A stretch of 64,000 nucleotides of DNA from Pontederia crassipes (GCA_030549335.1 CM060198.1:53070995-53134994); one strand, 5' to 3'. Positions 38,013 through 50,551 are shown, numbered from the stretch's first letter. A program made the numbers and translations. Notes: generated by a model not told the origin, from the letters alone.

Positions 38013-40086
38013 TTAATCTCTCTTTGCCATCTCCCGTTGAATGACAATCTCCTCCTCAAAGAGCTACTGCGCTAGACCTGTGCTTCCCACAGGTAAAAGT
38101 AATATTCTCACCTTTTCTGCCCTTCATCCTCTTCGTGTTGATTTTTTGTTCTCCAGTCTCCTTGTATTATCAATCTTGCCTATGAACAAGTAGACCTAGC
38201 CATTTGAATCTCATTTCTGGCCATAGATATAATCCTCTCTCCCTCTTTTTATATTGTGTTTTCATCCTTATTTTTTTCTCATTTGCTAGCATGACACTTT
38301 GGCATCAATAGTGTTATTTTTTTTAATTTCAAAATTAAGTTTATTTTTTTGTAGAGGAATTTGAGTTTATGAGATGTGTAAAGAACTAGAAGACATGCTG
38401 ATTTTTCGTCCTTAGTATCTTGTTTTTTTTCTCCATATCCCTTTAGATTTGTATACATTGATTTTTGGTGTTAAATAAATAACATAAGCCATTTTAGTCG
38501 TGTGTCATTCCAACAATAGTGTTAAGTGTTTGGAACTTACAACAAACATCCAGATAAAAGTAATATCTTGTTGCTTTCTTTATGGATGGGTCTAAAACTA
38601 GCACTTCAAATTTTTCTGTCTTCTCATAAATCAAGGGGAATACTGGTTGATTTGGTGAATTCTTTAGTCCAACTTTACTGATTTGCATGACACCAATTGG
38701 TTAAAGTTTATACAGAATACCCTGATAAAACAAAATATTTTTTTTCTAGTACTTAAAACATATTGGGTATCATGTATCTTGTTTTTCCCTTGTAGATGGT
38801 CAAAATGTCACCTGATGAGCATTCCTGAATGCGAATGTCAAGTACGAGCAATGATCAAGTATTTGGACCCAATCTAATCATGGATTAATATTTTATGATT
38901 ACTGGAATTATCCTTTTTATGTATTTATTTGTATATTTCGTAATACATTTTTTTAATATTTTATGTTTGATTATTGGTGGAATGGTAAATGGCACTGTTT
39001 TGGTCGACATCACAAAAATGGCTTAATTAATTTCTTGAAGAAGGCCGATCACTTGAAAGCTTGCAATGGAGCTTCCTATGCAAAATGACGATAATTTGAA
39101 TCGTTTTAGTGGCATGTAAAATAAAATCATCGTAATGTTTCATATGTTTATAATGTAGTTTGGTGGTAATGAGACATTATGTAATGTTTCAAATGCATGT
39201 GAATTTAATGACTACTGACCTCTGATTCAATTTGTATATTCTTTAGTTTGACTAGTTTTTCACTTTCTTTGCCAGGGTGTTTAGCAAGCATAATAACTCA
39301 TATTGGATCTCAATTTTCTTAGCTCATATAACTCAAATCCAGATGCCCATAACGATGCATAAATTCATCCACGCACCCATTCAATTGACAACCGGATTAA
39401 ATCTCAAAATTCGAATGTTAGTTGGTGTTTAAAATTGTTGATGCATAATTCATTGAACCGAATATGTGAAGCATTAAAAATTAACTTTTCACATATATTT
39501 ATTTCATCGTTTCTAACTAGTCGTTCATAGCTGAGTTTGAAAGCCTTTTGATACGTGTGACGATATAATCGGATTAGTTTGACTTGATGATAAATGCTAT
39601 TTAACTATATGAATTGAGTCGTTAATTCGTGGACAATGTACTATTTACAGTGGGTCTTCGGTACCATTTTTTGGCCCCAAAACATCTTTCAACTTAAATA
39701 CATGTTGCACTTTAACCTGTCTAGTATTTATTTCGATGCTCGAGGGCTTGCTTATCCTCCCTAAATTTTATTAGTTCCAATTCTGCATCCGCAAGGTTAA
39801 TTTTAGTATTTATTTATCGTTTTTTTATTACCATCTAAGTACATATGAGATTCGAATATTGAAATCCCACGATTATAAGAATCATTCTTAGTTGGATCAC
39901 CGTTAAAATGAAAGAATCACTCTTCAATTTACCCATAAGTGACATCATATTATAAGGTTTCACAAATGGGAAATAATAGAAAAGTTGACCCGTGAAAAAT
40001 TCGGTAAGATTTAGAATTTAAGAATATTCTAAGGTAAATTCATAATTTAAAATTAGATGTGAAATTTGTAATAATTTAAGAAAATA
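38013..40086. other. AT-rich intergenic sequence without a recognised gene
   Basis: Only short ORFs with no family resemblance are seen on either strand. No tRNA, repeat array or clear transposon end was recognised. Confidence 0.45.
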
Positions 40087-40095
40087 TTCTAAAAA

Positions 40096-40796
40096 AAGTT
40101 ATTTTCATAAGTCACTTCTAAACTATCGCGATTTTCTACATCTAACTCCAAACTATGAACTTAATTTTTTAACCGTAAATTATTGCGATTTTTCTAATCG
40201 ATTTCTGCCAAATTTTTTTGTTATCTTCTTTTTTTTTTCATTTATAAAAAGTCGAAAAATATCCTTCCAACCCTTCTCTGTGTGCTCCTCCTCCCTTCCT
40301 TCCGCCCCCGTTGCCTCCTTTTTTGACCACACCGTCGACCTCACCGCCCGCCTCCGTGACGATCGCTCCCTCTGTTTGCTCCTCTACCTCCTATCGTCGC
40401 CTTTGTCTTCCCCCCACCCACCGCAATTGTCGCCGGTTGTAGCAGGGGTGACCCCCCTTTCCCCTGTGCGCGCCGACGCTTGCACGCAGGGGAAAGAGCG
40501 GGAGGGGGGGGGGGAGGGGTTCGCATCCCTTGCTGCGTCATGACCATCTTTCTTTGCGCGCGCCGCGTGCTAAAATGGAGGGTGGGTCGCCCCCTACTGC
40601 GAAGCGAAGATCGTCACCGGTCGCAATAGGGGGCGACCCCCTTTTCCTGTGCGCGCAGACGTTTTCATAATGAAGTAATAAAAAATTTGACAGAAGTCGA
40701 AGAAATGATTAAATTGAAAAAATCATAATAGTTTAGAAATAAAAAAAAGTATGTGAAAAATCATGATAGTTTAAAGGTAATTTATGAAAATAATTC
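40096..40796. mobile_element. Mutator-like element with GC-rich interior and 9-bp target duplication
   Basis: The direct repeat ttctaaaaa is at 40087-40095 and 40797-40805. The ends are inverted: aagttattttcataagtcac on the left, and the complement of the right end reads gaattattttcataaattac. They continue as ctaaactatcgcgatttt...catctaact, shared with the ends of 51420-53148. The interior (about 40280-40660) is GC-rich with paired blocks such as ggtgaccccc and gggggcgaccccc. No transposase. It is the clearest small member of the GC-core family. Confidence 0.7.
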
Positions 40797-41119
40797 TTCT
40801 AAAAATCAAATCATATAATTTTCTTATGAAATAAAATATTTTAAAATTCTGATTGAGTAGATATTATTGATTAAATATGCATGTGAGCTTTATTCCGGAT
40901 GGTGTACCGTGTGTGTTGTCTCCATTGTGAGACGATAATTTAAATTATTATGTGCCGTCCCCTTTGTGAGATGATAATTTAAATTATTAACGAGCCAGAT
41001 ATAATAATACTACAGATCTCAACAATTTTAGATAAAATAATGGATAAATCCGCCTTAGATTACCCGTACCAATGAGTAACCAATGTATGATAATATCTTT
41101 TGTTGTACTTTGCCCACTG

Positions 41120-41310
41120 ACCATCGTCCTCTCTCTCTCACACACACACCCGCAGACCGCACACTGGGCAGTGAGCACCGCCGCACACCCCTCAGTGCTC
41201 TGCCCTCTCTCTCTCTCTCTCTCACGCCCGCAGACCGCAGACCGCAGCCCGCAGCCCGCACACAGCGCACACCCCTCAGTGCTCTGCCCTCTTTCTCTCT
41301 CTCAACCAAT
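41120..41310 (+). promoter_or_regulatory. Duplicated CT-rich leader upstream of the 41.4-kb gene
   Basis: A block containing cgcacacccctcagtgctc, tgccctct and then (ct)n appears twice, at about 41182 and 41267. Cytosine-rich cgcagaccgcag tracts lie between them. CT-rich stretches of this kind are common in plant core promoters and 5' UTRs, and this one ends about 70 bases before the predicted start codon. Its role is inferred only from position. Confidence 0.4.
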
Positions 41311-41378
41311 CATTTCTGTTCATGGCCTAACAAACGTCTCTCTCTCTCCCCGATCTCCATCCATTGACACTGATTCTT

Positions 41379-44029
41379 ATGGATTCAATGCTGATGGCAT
41401 CACCCTCCTTCAAGAGCTCTGTCGGAAGCAAGAGCACCAGCTTCCACCTCCGCCGCAACACCACCGACGGCAACATCCTGGTCGACGATCACCAGGAGCG
41501 CCGGCATGCACCCCGCTCCTTCTGGATCAGTCGCTTGCAGCTGCCGCCCTTGGACTTCCCCCTTCCGATTGGTTCGCCTCCGCCGCAGCGATCCTCGCGG
41601 ATGCTCCGAGAGAGAGTGGCCTCCGAGTCGGCCGGGGGCTACGGCTCCGGCGCCCGCGAAAGGGGAGCTATCTCCACCGACGAGACCCGCAGGGCGACGA
41701 CGACCGCCAATCCCGGCCGACACCTCAATGTGATGGAGGACACGCGACAAGGAGCAGCCCGTCCACCGCCGCGCATTGGGTACGAAGAAGTCGGCGAGGC
41801 GCGGAGACAGGCCGTCGGGTTCGGCCCGTTTCAGGTGAGGGCTACGGACACTATCCGCGGCGAGGAAGAGACGGGTCAACGGAGGCCTGGTTTCGGTCCA
41901 TCTCAGATGGGAGAAGGTGCTGATGGCCAATGGAGGCCAAACTTTAGATTCAGCCATGGGAGGAAGCTGGAATCGGTTGACGAAGCACAAAAAATTGATC
42001 AGCCGAACGCGTCGCACAGAAAGAACGAGGTGAGCTTGTCCTTGTTCTTCCGGCCGCCGGCCGACGTCCTTTACTCCAGAGGCAGGGAGAAAGGAGCGTT
42101 CTTCCGCCAGATGGATGAAGGAAGCGCCAAGCAGTTTCAGAACTGGACACACAGGTGGACAACCGGCAATGACAAGGGGCCTTCGCCGTCAGTTGGCGAG
42201 GCTCTTCGACCGCAGAGTGCGGATGAGCGGCATGCCAATGCTTCTGCGCAGGCCGGAGATATAACTAGAGGTGAGCAGTAACAGTACGAGTATAATTGTC
42301 TCATTATGGATCAACAATGGAATTTACTAACACTGTTACTTGACTGTTTCTCAGCAGCTGCTGCTCATTGCGATGTTGGCCATGACGAGGCTCCAAGTGC
42401 ATCATTTTGTGTAAGCTTCAATTTGCTCTTGATCTGTGAACTATTCTAAGTTGAAAACTGAGACACACTCGTTCATGAGAGGGAAAGATGCGCGGAAGAA
42501 GTAACATGATACAAAGTTGCAATCTAAAAGGACACATTTAAGATGGAAAAGGAAGAAAAATATAGTCCCACCCATTGGCAGCCAGGGCCTATTATAAATC
42601 CTTTTACATGAAAAGAAAATCTTTATAGACCTGTGTTTCAGACGTTTTGTTCCTTCTTTTTTATAGTTATAGAAAAGGTTTCACTTTTCTTAAAATTTCT
42701 TTTTTTCATGTTAAGATAATCAAGTGTTCATTTCAGCTCTATCTTCATTCAAATTAAGAGACAGATATTAAGCAACATGATGGTTTACAATTGTGTTATA
42801 TTATAACCTTGCAGATCTGCAAATGCAAGGAATTTGGAACTGAGAGAAAAAGGAGAGTCATGATATTACTAATACTGAAAGAACCAAATATAGAAGAAAA
42901 AACAAATACTGTATCCTTTATGGTCCACCACCAGTAGAACTGCATCTTTGACACTTCCTATAGGCAATTGATAATGAAGAAATAGCTGGAATAGGTCTGC
43001 ATGTTGTCAATTATTACTGGACTGCTATTATGCTTTTACTACGGGTTAAGCGGCCTAAGCATGCGAGATGAGATATATTATTGATTTCTTGTTGTCTTTC
43101 ATTACAGCAAATGATTCTTCACTGAAACTGCATAGATATGAGCTAAATATAAATTTAGCTCATTTTGAGCTAAAATCTTGCTCTCGTTCTGATTAAAGAT
43201 AAACATGCAAGATGAGATCTTGTACTTTTTGTGGCAACATCGTGGATAACTGGATAACATCTGAGATACTCACCATCTTTATGTTCAAGTATCACAAATC
43301 ATCAAACTTCTGGTGGTTATGATGCTAGTTGCTACTTTTCCTGAATAGCATTCTATCACCTTCTAATGAATTCGTGAGGCAGTATGTTGCCTGTTATTTT
43401 TTTCTTTCCCTTGCACGATCCATTAATTAGTATTGCCTTCTTATGTTTCAATGTCTGTTGCAAGAACAATTGGTAGCCTATCCTGCATTGAGCATTAAGT
43501 TCAAAATCTGAGTAGGTATTAGTATCTTCTAGACATACTGATAAAACATTATCCTCTCTCAATCTTGCTTCTCTCCAGAATTATTAATTGATCATATTTT
43601 TTTCTTTCCTCTTTGCGTTATTGCTGATCACTGACCAATTTGGACTTAATGCTGTAAATACATATAAATGGAACTGTTACCAAACGACATGTTAGCAGAT
43701 TAATAGATCATTTCGGAATGACATATACATCACATATTGTGTTCCTTTTTCTTGTTGCTGGATATCTCATTCATATTTTGGCTCCTCATTCTGTTTCTTT
43801 TTTCTGACAGGGATACCATTTCAGACATGAGAATTTGCGAAAACGAAGGCTTGGTCACCATCAGGATAAGAAAAATCAATCAAATGAACAATTTTCCTTC
43901 TGGAACCTTGGTAAATTCAACAAAGGAAATGTCATTTCCTCACCCACCACTGTCTCATGGAACTTAAATAGGAAAAGAACTTCAAACACTCAAAGCTTTG
44001 TTCAACTTTCGAAGTTCAGGAAGATGTAA
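41379..44029 (+). CDS. Unknown protein, 3 exons, 388 aa
   Basis: Exons: 41379-42270 (ending at gtgagc), 42355-42410 (acceptor ctcag, donor gtaagc) and 43811-44029 (acceptor ctgacag, stop TAA at 44027-44029). The phases agree: exon 1 ends in phase 1 and exon 2 closes it. The start is the first ATG in frame, with two more ATGs within five codons. I do not recognise the protein. It is rich in Arg, Gly, Ser and Gln, has no membrane segment or signal peptide, and looks mostly disordered. A weak internal repeat is visible around residues 145-195 ([23 protein letters not shown]). The C-terminal exon is strongly basic with a possible nuclear signal ([12 protein letters not shown]). The NAGNAG acceptor of exon 2 would add or remove one alanine. 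A nuclear protein is a guess from composition. Confidence 0.6.
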
Positions 44030-47000
44030 AACAAGCTGGGCTGGTGCCAGGTTTTCTGCTGCCTTTTCCTGAGTTCCATCATCTTGGAAAGGATAAGAAT
44101 TCCCGTGCAAATATTTACACAAGAGGAGCTCATCATGATCAGTATTGCAAAGAAAAGCTGGTCTTTACACTCGGAAAGAGAGAAAACTATAGGCTTATTT
44201 CGAGTAAATTAGTCCCTTCAGGCAGTAAATCCTTTCAAGAGTTTCCCTTTCATTTTCAAGCAACTGAATCTTAACAAGGTGTTTTGTTCTCAGTGAACCG
44301 ACTGTGCATGTGTTTCAGATACAACCCCATTTGATAATCATTTACGTATATGGGTACATGCCTTCCAAGGGAGGTGTCTGCATCTCTACGATTTACATCA
44401 AGACTAAACAATCCAAAAGTCAAGTTTAGAAGAAAGCTGAAGAATCGAAGCCTCTGGTATTCCAATCAAACGAAAGCTATTCAGACAGGAAAGACAAGGT
44501 CTCAGAAAACATGGTAAACACAGGAAACAAGAAGACTGCAAGATTTGTGCATGAATACAATTCTGTAACAAACTATGCGAGTCTATCCTTCCTACGTTCA
44601 TGCATACTTGTCTAGATAAACCGGGCTAAATTTCGGTCGTCCTAAATGTGTGGTCGAATTTCGGCCAGCAAGAGCAAGGACTTCTGATTTTTTTATTTTT
44701 CCACACAACACAAAGGCAATAACACGACTGAATCCTCCAAAATGGTGATCTGAGGTCAAATTTACTTGACAGGCTTCACGAAGAACTGACATTGAAGTCT
44801 GAATATTTAGAAGACTTCTGAATCACTTCTTTTTGGGTCAAAAAACTGTTGTTGATACTTTTGTCATGAGAAGGAAGAATGAGAATGGAGAACTTTTGAT
44901 ACTTCTTTTTTACGTGCTCTGCATAGTAAAACTTGTTTCCTTATAGTGCACTCTCCATTAGACAACACCTCCCACATCTTGAGGCCTCAAGCTTGATGCG
45001 GCCATTGATGCCGAGCTTGTTGCTAGCTTATAATGTTAATGCCTGTCATCTCCTACTGTAACCTTAGTGTTGATGTAATTATCATCTCAAAATGGATACT
45101 GACTTATGGTCTAAAGGTGGCTGTAAGGACTTTGTTATTGATTATGCAATATTTTGATTAAAAATATTAGTTTTAATGACCTTTTTGATTAAATGTACAA
45201 CAAGGCAAAAATATTAGAAATAAAGCAAAAATATTATTAAACGCGGAACTTCAACATAGTCATTAAACTAAAATTGTGTTGCATATAAAAAAACTAGGTC
45301 AAAAGTTTGATAAATTTCTTTGTAAATCAACAAGTTTAGGAACCAAATGACAACCTAGAATTCATGTGCAACATAATCACACCACCGTTAATTTTATTGT
45401 AAATTAATAGATAAAAAATAAATTAAATAAGCAAATTCAACAATAGATAAGCATAATATGTCATTGTTTTGTAAGTGTGGAGTCAAGAGCATGTAAGGAA
45501 CAACATAATTTGAGGATATGATAACAATTAAATTAAATAAGTAATTCCTTTTATAAATTCAACAGTAGGTAAGCATAATGTCATTTCTTTGTAAGTATCG
45601 AGTCAAGAGCATATAAGGACCAATAGTATTTGAGGATGTAACAATGAGATAGAATAATAATACAGATAATAATTTGATAAACAATACTCCAGAAGGATAT
45701 TAATTCAGCAAGTAATTCTTAATTGAGGCCACTTTAAATGAGTATTGTGCTCTGATTATTTTATTAGTTCTGATTTAAACCAATGCAATCAAAGAAGTAT
45801 TTTTAATACTTTTATGTAATGTCTTTATTTAATATTTTCATTACTATGATGTGTCAGCATCAATTTTTGGGTGGAATCTGATTTTGAATCATCTTACGAG
45901 GATAAAAACCTTGCTGGCACAACATAGTTGGGCTTATGTCCCTAACAGTACAATGACAATTTTTTAGCCTTATAATTCTTTCCCATTTTGATAATAACAA
46001 ATGAGTTTGGTGAAGGCAGACAATAGCTATTTTTTGAGTGGAAAAAACATCTCAATGACCAAACTAAGCAAAGAAGCTTATAAAAGATATCACAAAGCAT
46101 CAAAGGAAGTAAGCAATGTAAGTTAGAGAACTTTGTAAATCACTCTCTTTTTTGTTGTTTGTTGAGCATTTATTATAAAAAGGATAATGTTAGGAAGGAA
46201 GTTTTTGTATTCTTATTGTGAATTTGAAAGCTCCTTGACGACTTATCTCTTGCGTACAATTCCAATGATTTTTGGACTACGGATAGGAAGTTACCAGTAA
46301 ACAACAATATGCAAACTTATTTTGATCGGATCGAACATGCAACAATAAAGTGAACAATACATCCAAAGATATGATACAATATACTTTCACCTACTTTTTA
46401 GGGTTTTTTTTTTTTTTTGTGGTGCCTTGTCTAGTTTCTTCTCCTTCCTTCAATGAGGGTCCTACAGTATAATGATCAGGGTGATTTTGTCCTCTTTGCT
46501 CCTCCGTCTTGGTGCCATTGAATGAGAAGAAGAAGAAGAGAAGAGGACATGTCACAAACACTGCGAAAAACAAAGGGGAAAGAGAGACATGCAGAGGCTT
46601 TATGGTAGCTAGCTCTTGTGCATTCACGTGGGGAGGAGGGACGAAAGAGAAAAGTTTAAGAAAGAAAAATTAGAAAATACATTGGGGAATTAATTATTAT
46701 TTAATATATTTTCTATTTGAATGCTCTTGGATTTGGTGTGATTATAATAATGAGAATAAATATTCCAAAAAAAAAATTGTAAGTTTGAGATTAATTTGAA
46801 AATAATTCTTCCTGTTAACGGTTCAGATGTGCCCGAATCTTTGGTGGTGGAGATCTCAAACTTTTTCTTCAAAGTGGGCATTACAATGAGAGCTTGTTGG
46901 GACTTGGGAGCTCCAACTATAGAATGGGGGCAAGCAAATGGAAGGTGGACTACTACGGGCACTTGCAACAAAAACATTGATATTTTTGCGTTATTAATTA

Positions 47001-47427
47001 CTCTCCAAACTATATAATAGTATTATTTGTATAGAAATAATATAAATTTAAAAATCCATGTTTTTGATATCATGATCTTTTCAGCATTGTGTACAAATGA
47101 TGTCACTCTTTATAGCATTAGGTGAAACTGCTTTCAATATGGGTTGCAACACAACATAAAATCTCTTAAAAACAATGTGATCAAAAGGGATTAAAGTCTT
47201 AGAGTAAGTTTAAAAGCACAAGGAGGTAAGACATACTCACGGTAGTGATTTTTTGGATACGACCTTTGTGATAAGATTAAGCAAATTTATATTTCACTTT
47301 ATGCCTATGATGATGCATGGGTCTGGTGACGAATACCCATGGGCTCCCAAATGCAAGTTCTCTGTATACTTATGAAATACATGCGTTGAGATTAGATAAT
47401 AATATTTTTAATGTATGCATTAGAATG
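44030..47427. other. Intergenic sequence without a recognised gene; one small tandem duplication
   Basis: The first few hundred bases may be the 3' UTR of the gene ending at 44029. At about 45421-45650 a 110-bp segment is duplicated in tandem (landmarks ttcaaca.tag.taagcataat and gagtcaagagcat). The open stretches at 46391-46627 and 46690-47017 show no known domain. Confidence 0.5.
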
Positions 47428-47437
47428 TTAATTCTGA

Positions 47438-47840
47438 GTAGGGGTGTTCACGGATCTCAATTCGTCCGATACCGGGTTACCTCTTCTTAGAGGGTTGAAT
47501 TCGATCCAACTCGATCCGATTCAGGTCGGGTGATTGAGTTACCTCACAATCATTTTTTTTATTTTTTATTTAATTTTTGTCACTTTTCTATTATTTAATA
47601 TAAAAAATATTATATAATATTTATTTAAAAATCATAAAATAATTTATTAAACATTTAAATATTTTATTTTATATTCAAAATATAAGCTAAAAATTAAAAA
47701 AAAAGCATATCTTTGAGTCAAGTCGGGTCGACTTGATCCGAAAAATTTCAGCCCGTATGACTCGACCCAAGGTCGAGTTGAGCCCAACCTAACCATTGAT
47801 CAAGTCGGATCATCGGGTGGACTTGATCCACTAAACACCC
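47438..47840. mobile_element. Small TIR element, 10-bp target duplication, same family as 3814-5153
   Basis: A perfect direct repeat ttaattctga lies at 47428-47437 and 47841-47850. The ends are gtaggggtgttcacggatct and, complemented from the right, gggtgtttagtggatc. The interior repeats landmarks of the 3814-5153 element: the gactcgaccca(a/t)ggtcg block and the AT-rich middle. At 403 bp it lacks the nested insertion seen there, so it shows the short form of the family. Confidence 0.7.
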
Positions 47841-48007
47841 TTAATTCTGACACTTAGGTAAATTCCAAATTACGAATGAGATATAAAAATGTATGGAGTA
47901 TATATGCATGGGAAAATGTGCATGAAAATGTGAAAAATGAGTAATATTGATCTAAAGTAACAAAATAGGACAGAGATGAAAAATTCAATATATTTCGAGT
48001 TTTTTCC

Positions 48008-49534
48008 GAATAAATTACGTCAAATACCCTCCAATTAACGTTTGCTCAGCGATATCCTCTAACTTTACTTTGTAACACGAATTTCCTCCATTTTTGAACT
48101 TGTTTCATTCAGTGTCCTTTTTACTTGCGATCGATCGTCTCTTGATTATCCCGTCGACGTGGTATCAATGCGGTCGTTTTGTCTCTCCTACATGCAAGAA
48201 GTCAACCAACGTGGCATTTCTTTCTCTTACATGACATGATCAAATAATAATAATAAAATAATATAATAAGTAAAAAAAGAGAAGGCGACCCCCGACGACC
48301 TTGTTGACGTCGAAGGGAGGGGGGCCTTATCGGCATCGGATGTGAGGGGCCTCGTCCCTCCTCTGTGTCCTCCGGCGAGTGCGCAGAAGGGAAGGCCTGC
48401 GTAGAGAAGGGGGGGTCGACCCCCTCTGCGTCTTTCGACGCTGACGCAGAGAAAGGGGGGCCTCGCCCCCTTCTACGACCACCGGCGCTCACCGAAGGAC
48501 GCAGAGGAGGAGGACGGGGGAGGAGGGGGGGGGGGGGGGGGGGGGGGCTCCCCCACTTTCTTTGCGCCGATGCACGCAAAGAAGGGGGCCTCGCCCCCCT
48601 TTTGTGACCTCCGGCGCTCATCGAAGGACGCAAAGGGGGTCGATGCCCCTTTCTCTATGTTGGCGCATGTAAAGAAAGGGGGCCTTGCCCTCTTTTGCGA
48701 CCTCTGGCGCTCGTCGGAGGACGCAGAGAGGGGCAAGGCCCCCTTCCCTTCTCAGTGCTGGAGCACACAGTGAAGGGGGGCCTCACCCCCCTTCTGTGAC
48801 CATAGGTGCTTGTTAGAGGATGCAGAGGGATGCCCTTCTGCGACCTTTGACGCTCGCCGAAGGATGGAGGGAGAGTGGGGCGAGCCCCCCTTTCTTTGTG
48901 CTAGTGCACACAGAGAAGGGGGGCCTCGCCTCGCCTTCTGCAATCTCGGCGTTCATTGAAGGACGCAGAAGGGGGAGGGGCGAGGCCCCTCCCTTTCTCT
49001 GCTCCAGCACACATAGAGAGGGGGTCCTCGCCCCCCCCCCCCCCCTTCTGCGACCACCGGCACTTGATGGAGGATTTGGGGGGGGGGGGGGCGCTTCGCT
49101 GCGTGTGCCGGGGAGAGCCTCCTCCCCTCCCTTCTCGTCGAAGAAGAGAGGGGGAGGTGGCCCTCCCCCTCTGCGAGTGCGAGGGACGCCGCCCCCTCCC
49201 CCCTCTCTTCTCTGTCGCTGATGAGGAGAGGGGTGGGGTGGCTGCCCCCGCTCTTCTCCCTCCGACGCTCTATCATTGGTGAGGAGAGGAGAAATATTTA
49301 TTATTATTATATTCTTATTTTATATTTTTTTATTAATTTGTAGACGTGGAGTTTATGTGACGATGTCACATTGGATGCTCTTATGTGTGGTGAAGAGAGC
49401 ATCACCACGTCAGCGGAGTGACCAGAAATCGGGTGTTTCCGATTGAAAGGACATTTCGTGAAATAAATTATAAGATGAAAGTCATTCGTATTACTGTAAA
49501 GACGATCATGAAGAGCATTTAATGTAATTTACCC
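48008..49534. mobile_element. Mutator-like element with a large G/C-rich repetitive interior
   Basis: The AT-rich arms are diverged inverted repeats: aataaattacgtcaaatacc on the left, and the complement of the right end reads gggtaaattacattaaatgc. Both continue into a shared block: ttgtaacacg... and cagtgtccttt on the left, against ttacagtaatacg and gaaatgtcctttc on the complemented right. Between them (48280-49270) the sequence is almost purely G/C-rich. The target duplication is unclear because both flanks are T-rich. No transposase is visible, and the long ORFs inside are compositional. Confidence 0.6.
48545..49075. repeat. Degenerate GC-rich tandem repeats, about 95-110 bp, with hairpins
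   Basis: The landmark gcgacctccggcgctcatcg...aggacgcag recurs at about 48605, 48699, 48797, 48838, 48936 and 49047. Between the copies lies a second module of the type tttgtgc..gtgcacaaag, which can fold on itself, followed by gggggcctcgccccc, another short palindrome. Copies are diverged and one step is short. The region ends with C and G runs (49031-49045 and 49078-49091). Confidence 0.6.
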
Positions 49535-50517
49535 TTTTTTTTCTTAACACTCGCTTAGGTTCCCGATATTTTAGTAGTGCTAACAGTTTAAAATTAAGAA
49601 AAAAAAGATAAAATAATATATCCTTTTAGGAATTTAAAAATCCAACTCTGGTTGTTTATATATGATTCAAGAAAAAGAAGAAGAAAGTGGCATACTTCTA
49701 GTTGACTTCTTTTAAAGTAGGAATCTTTATCTCTTGAGTGCTGCTGGCTCATATGATTGCGAGACTGCCACCTATAAATTTACCCATTGGTACTTTGAGA
49801 TCTCGCACAAAATAAAAAGGACACAGAACAAAACGATACGATCGACATGAAATGTGCTGCTGCACAGCTACAAGCTAAGTCCCACAGCAAATAAAGAGAG
49901 GAACAAGTTGGGAAGTGTTTTTTTTTTTTATTTCTAGTTCCCCTCTTATCTAAACTTTTCAACAGTACACTGAAACGAGAATCCAACCCATGATTTTGGT
50001 GGATGAATAACTTCACCTCTTTTCATCTCTCTTCGGATAAAAGTTCGAATTCACTATTATATTCGAAGTATAATTTAAGATAGATTTTTGATGAAAATAT
50101 TCTTAAAATCCTTTTAATGCAGCATAAGCTTTCACTAATCTCAACTCTCATTTGGTTGAGTAGTCTCACTTAATTCCTTGGAGAGAGAAAGTTGGGTTCG
50201 GGTGGGTGGTGGGGGTGGGGTCAAGGTCATTCAAAATTGGCACATCAAACCAACACAGGAGACTGCTAATGTGCCGCCTTGCCACCTCCTCATTCATTTT
50301 TTTTATATATATTGGAGGTCCATCAAAACAGAAGGCCTCTTCTTCTTTTATTATATTTTCTATCTTGTTTATGAATTTTTTTACATATCATATTAATTTA
50401 TTACATCATTTAATTATTCTTTGCCTCAACACTTGGTATTCTTATGATTAATTTATATATTAAAAAAGTTTAATATAACAACTTACTCTTTATATTCCAT
50501 TATTATTTTTATTTATA

Positions 50518-50551
<34 letters not shown>

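Noticed and set aside
41400-42152. Minus-strand ORF of 250 codons and a plus-strand 283-codon ORF in another frame
   Set aside because: Both overlap exon 1 of the predicted gene. The chosen frame alone continues in phase through two further exons with good splice sites.
46391-46627. 78-codon minus-strand ORF with a hydrophobic stretch, resembling a small secreted peptide precursor
   Set aside because: It has no ATG in frame (it opens with GTG) and no recognisable peptide motif, and the basic tail is encoded by an A-rich tract.
48202-49282. Overlapping ORFs of 80-140 codons on both strands
   Set aside because: Same cause: a GC-rich tandem-repeat core of a Mutator-like element. No frame is favoured and no homology is recognised.
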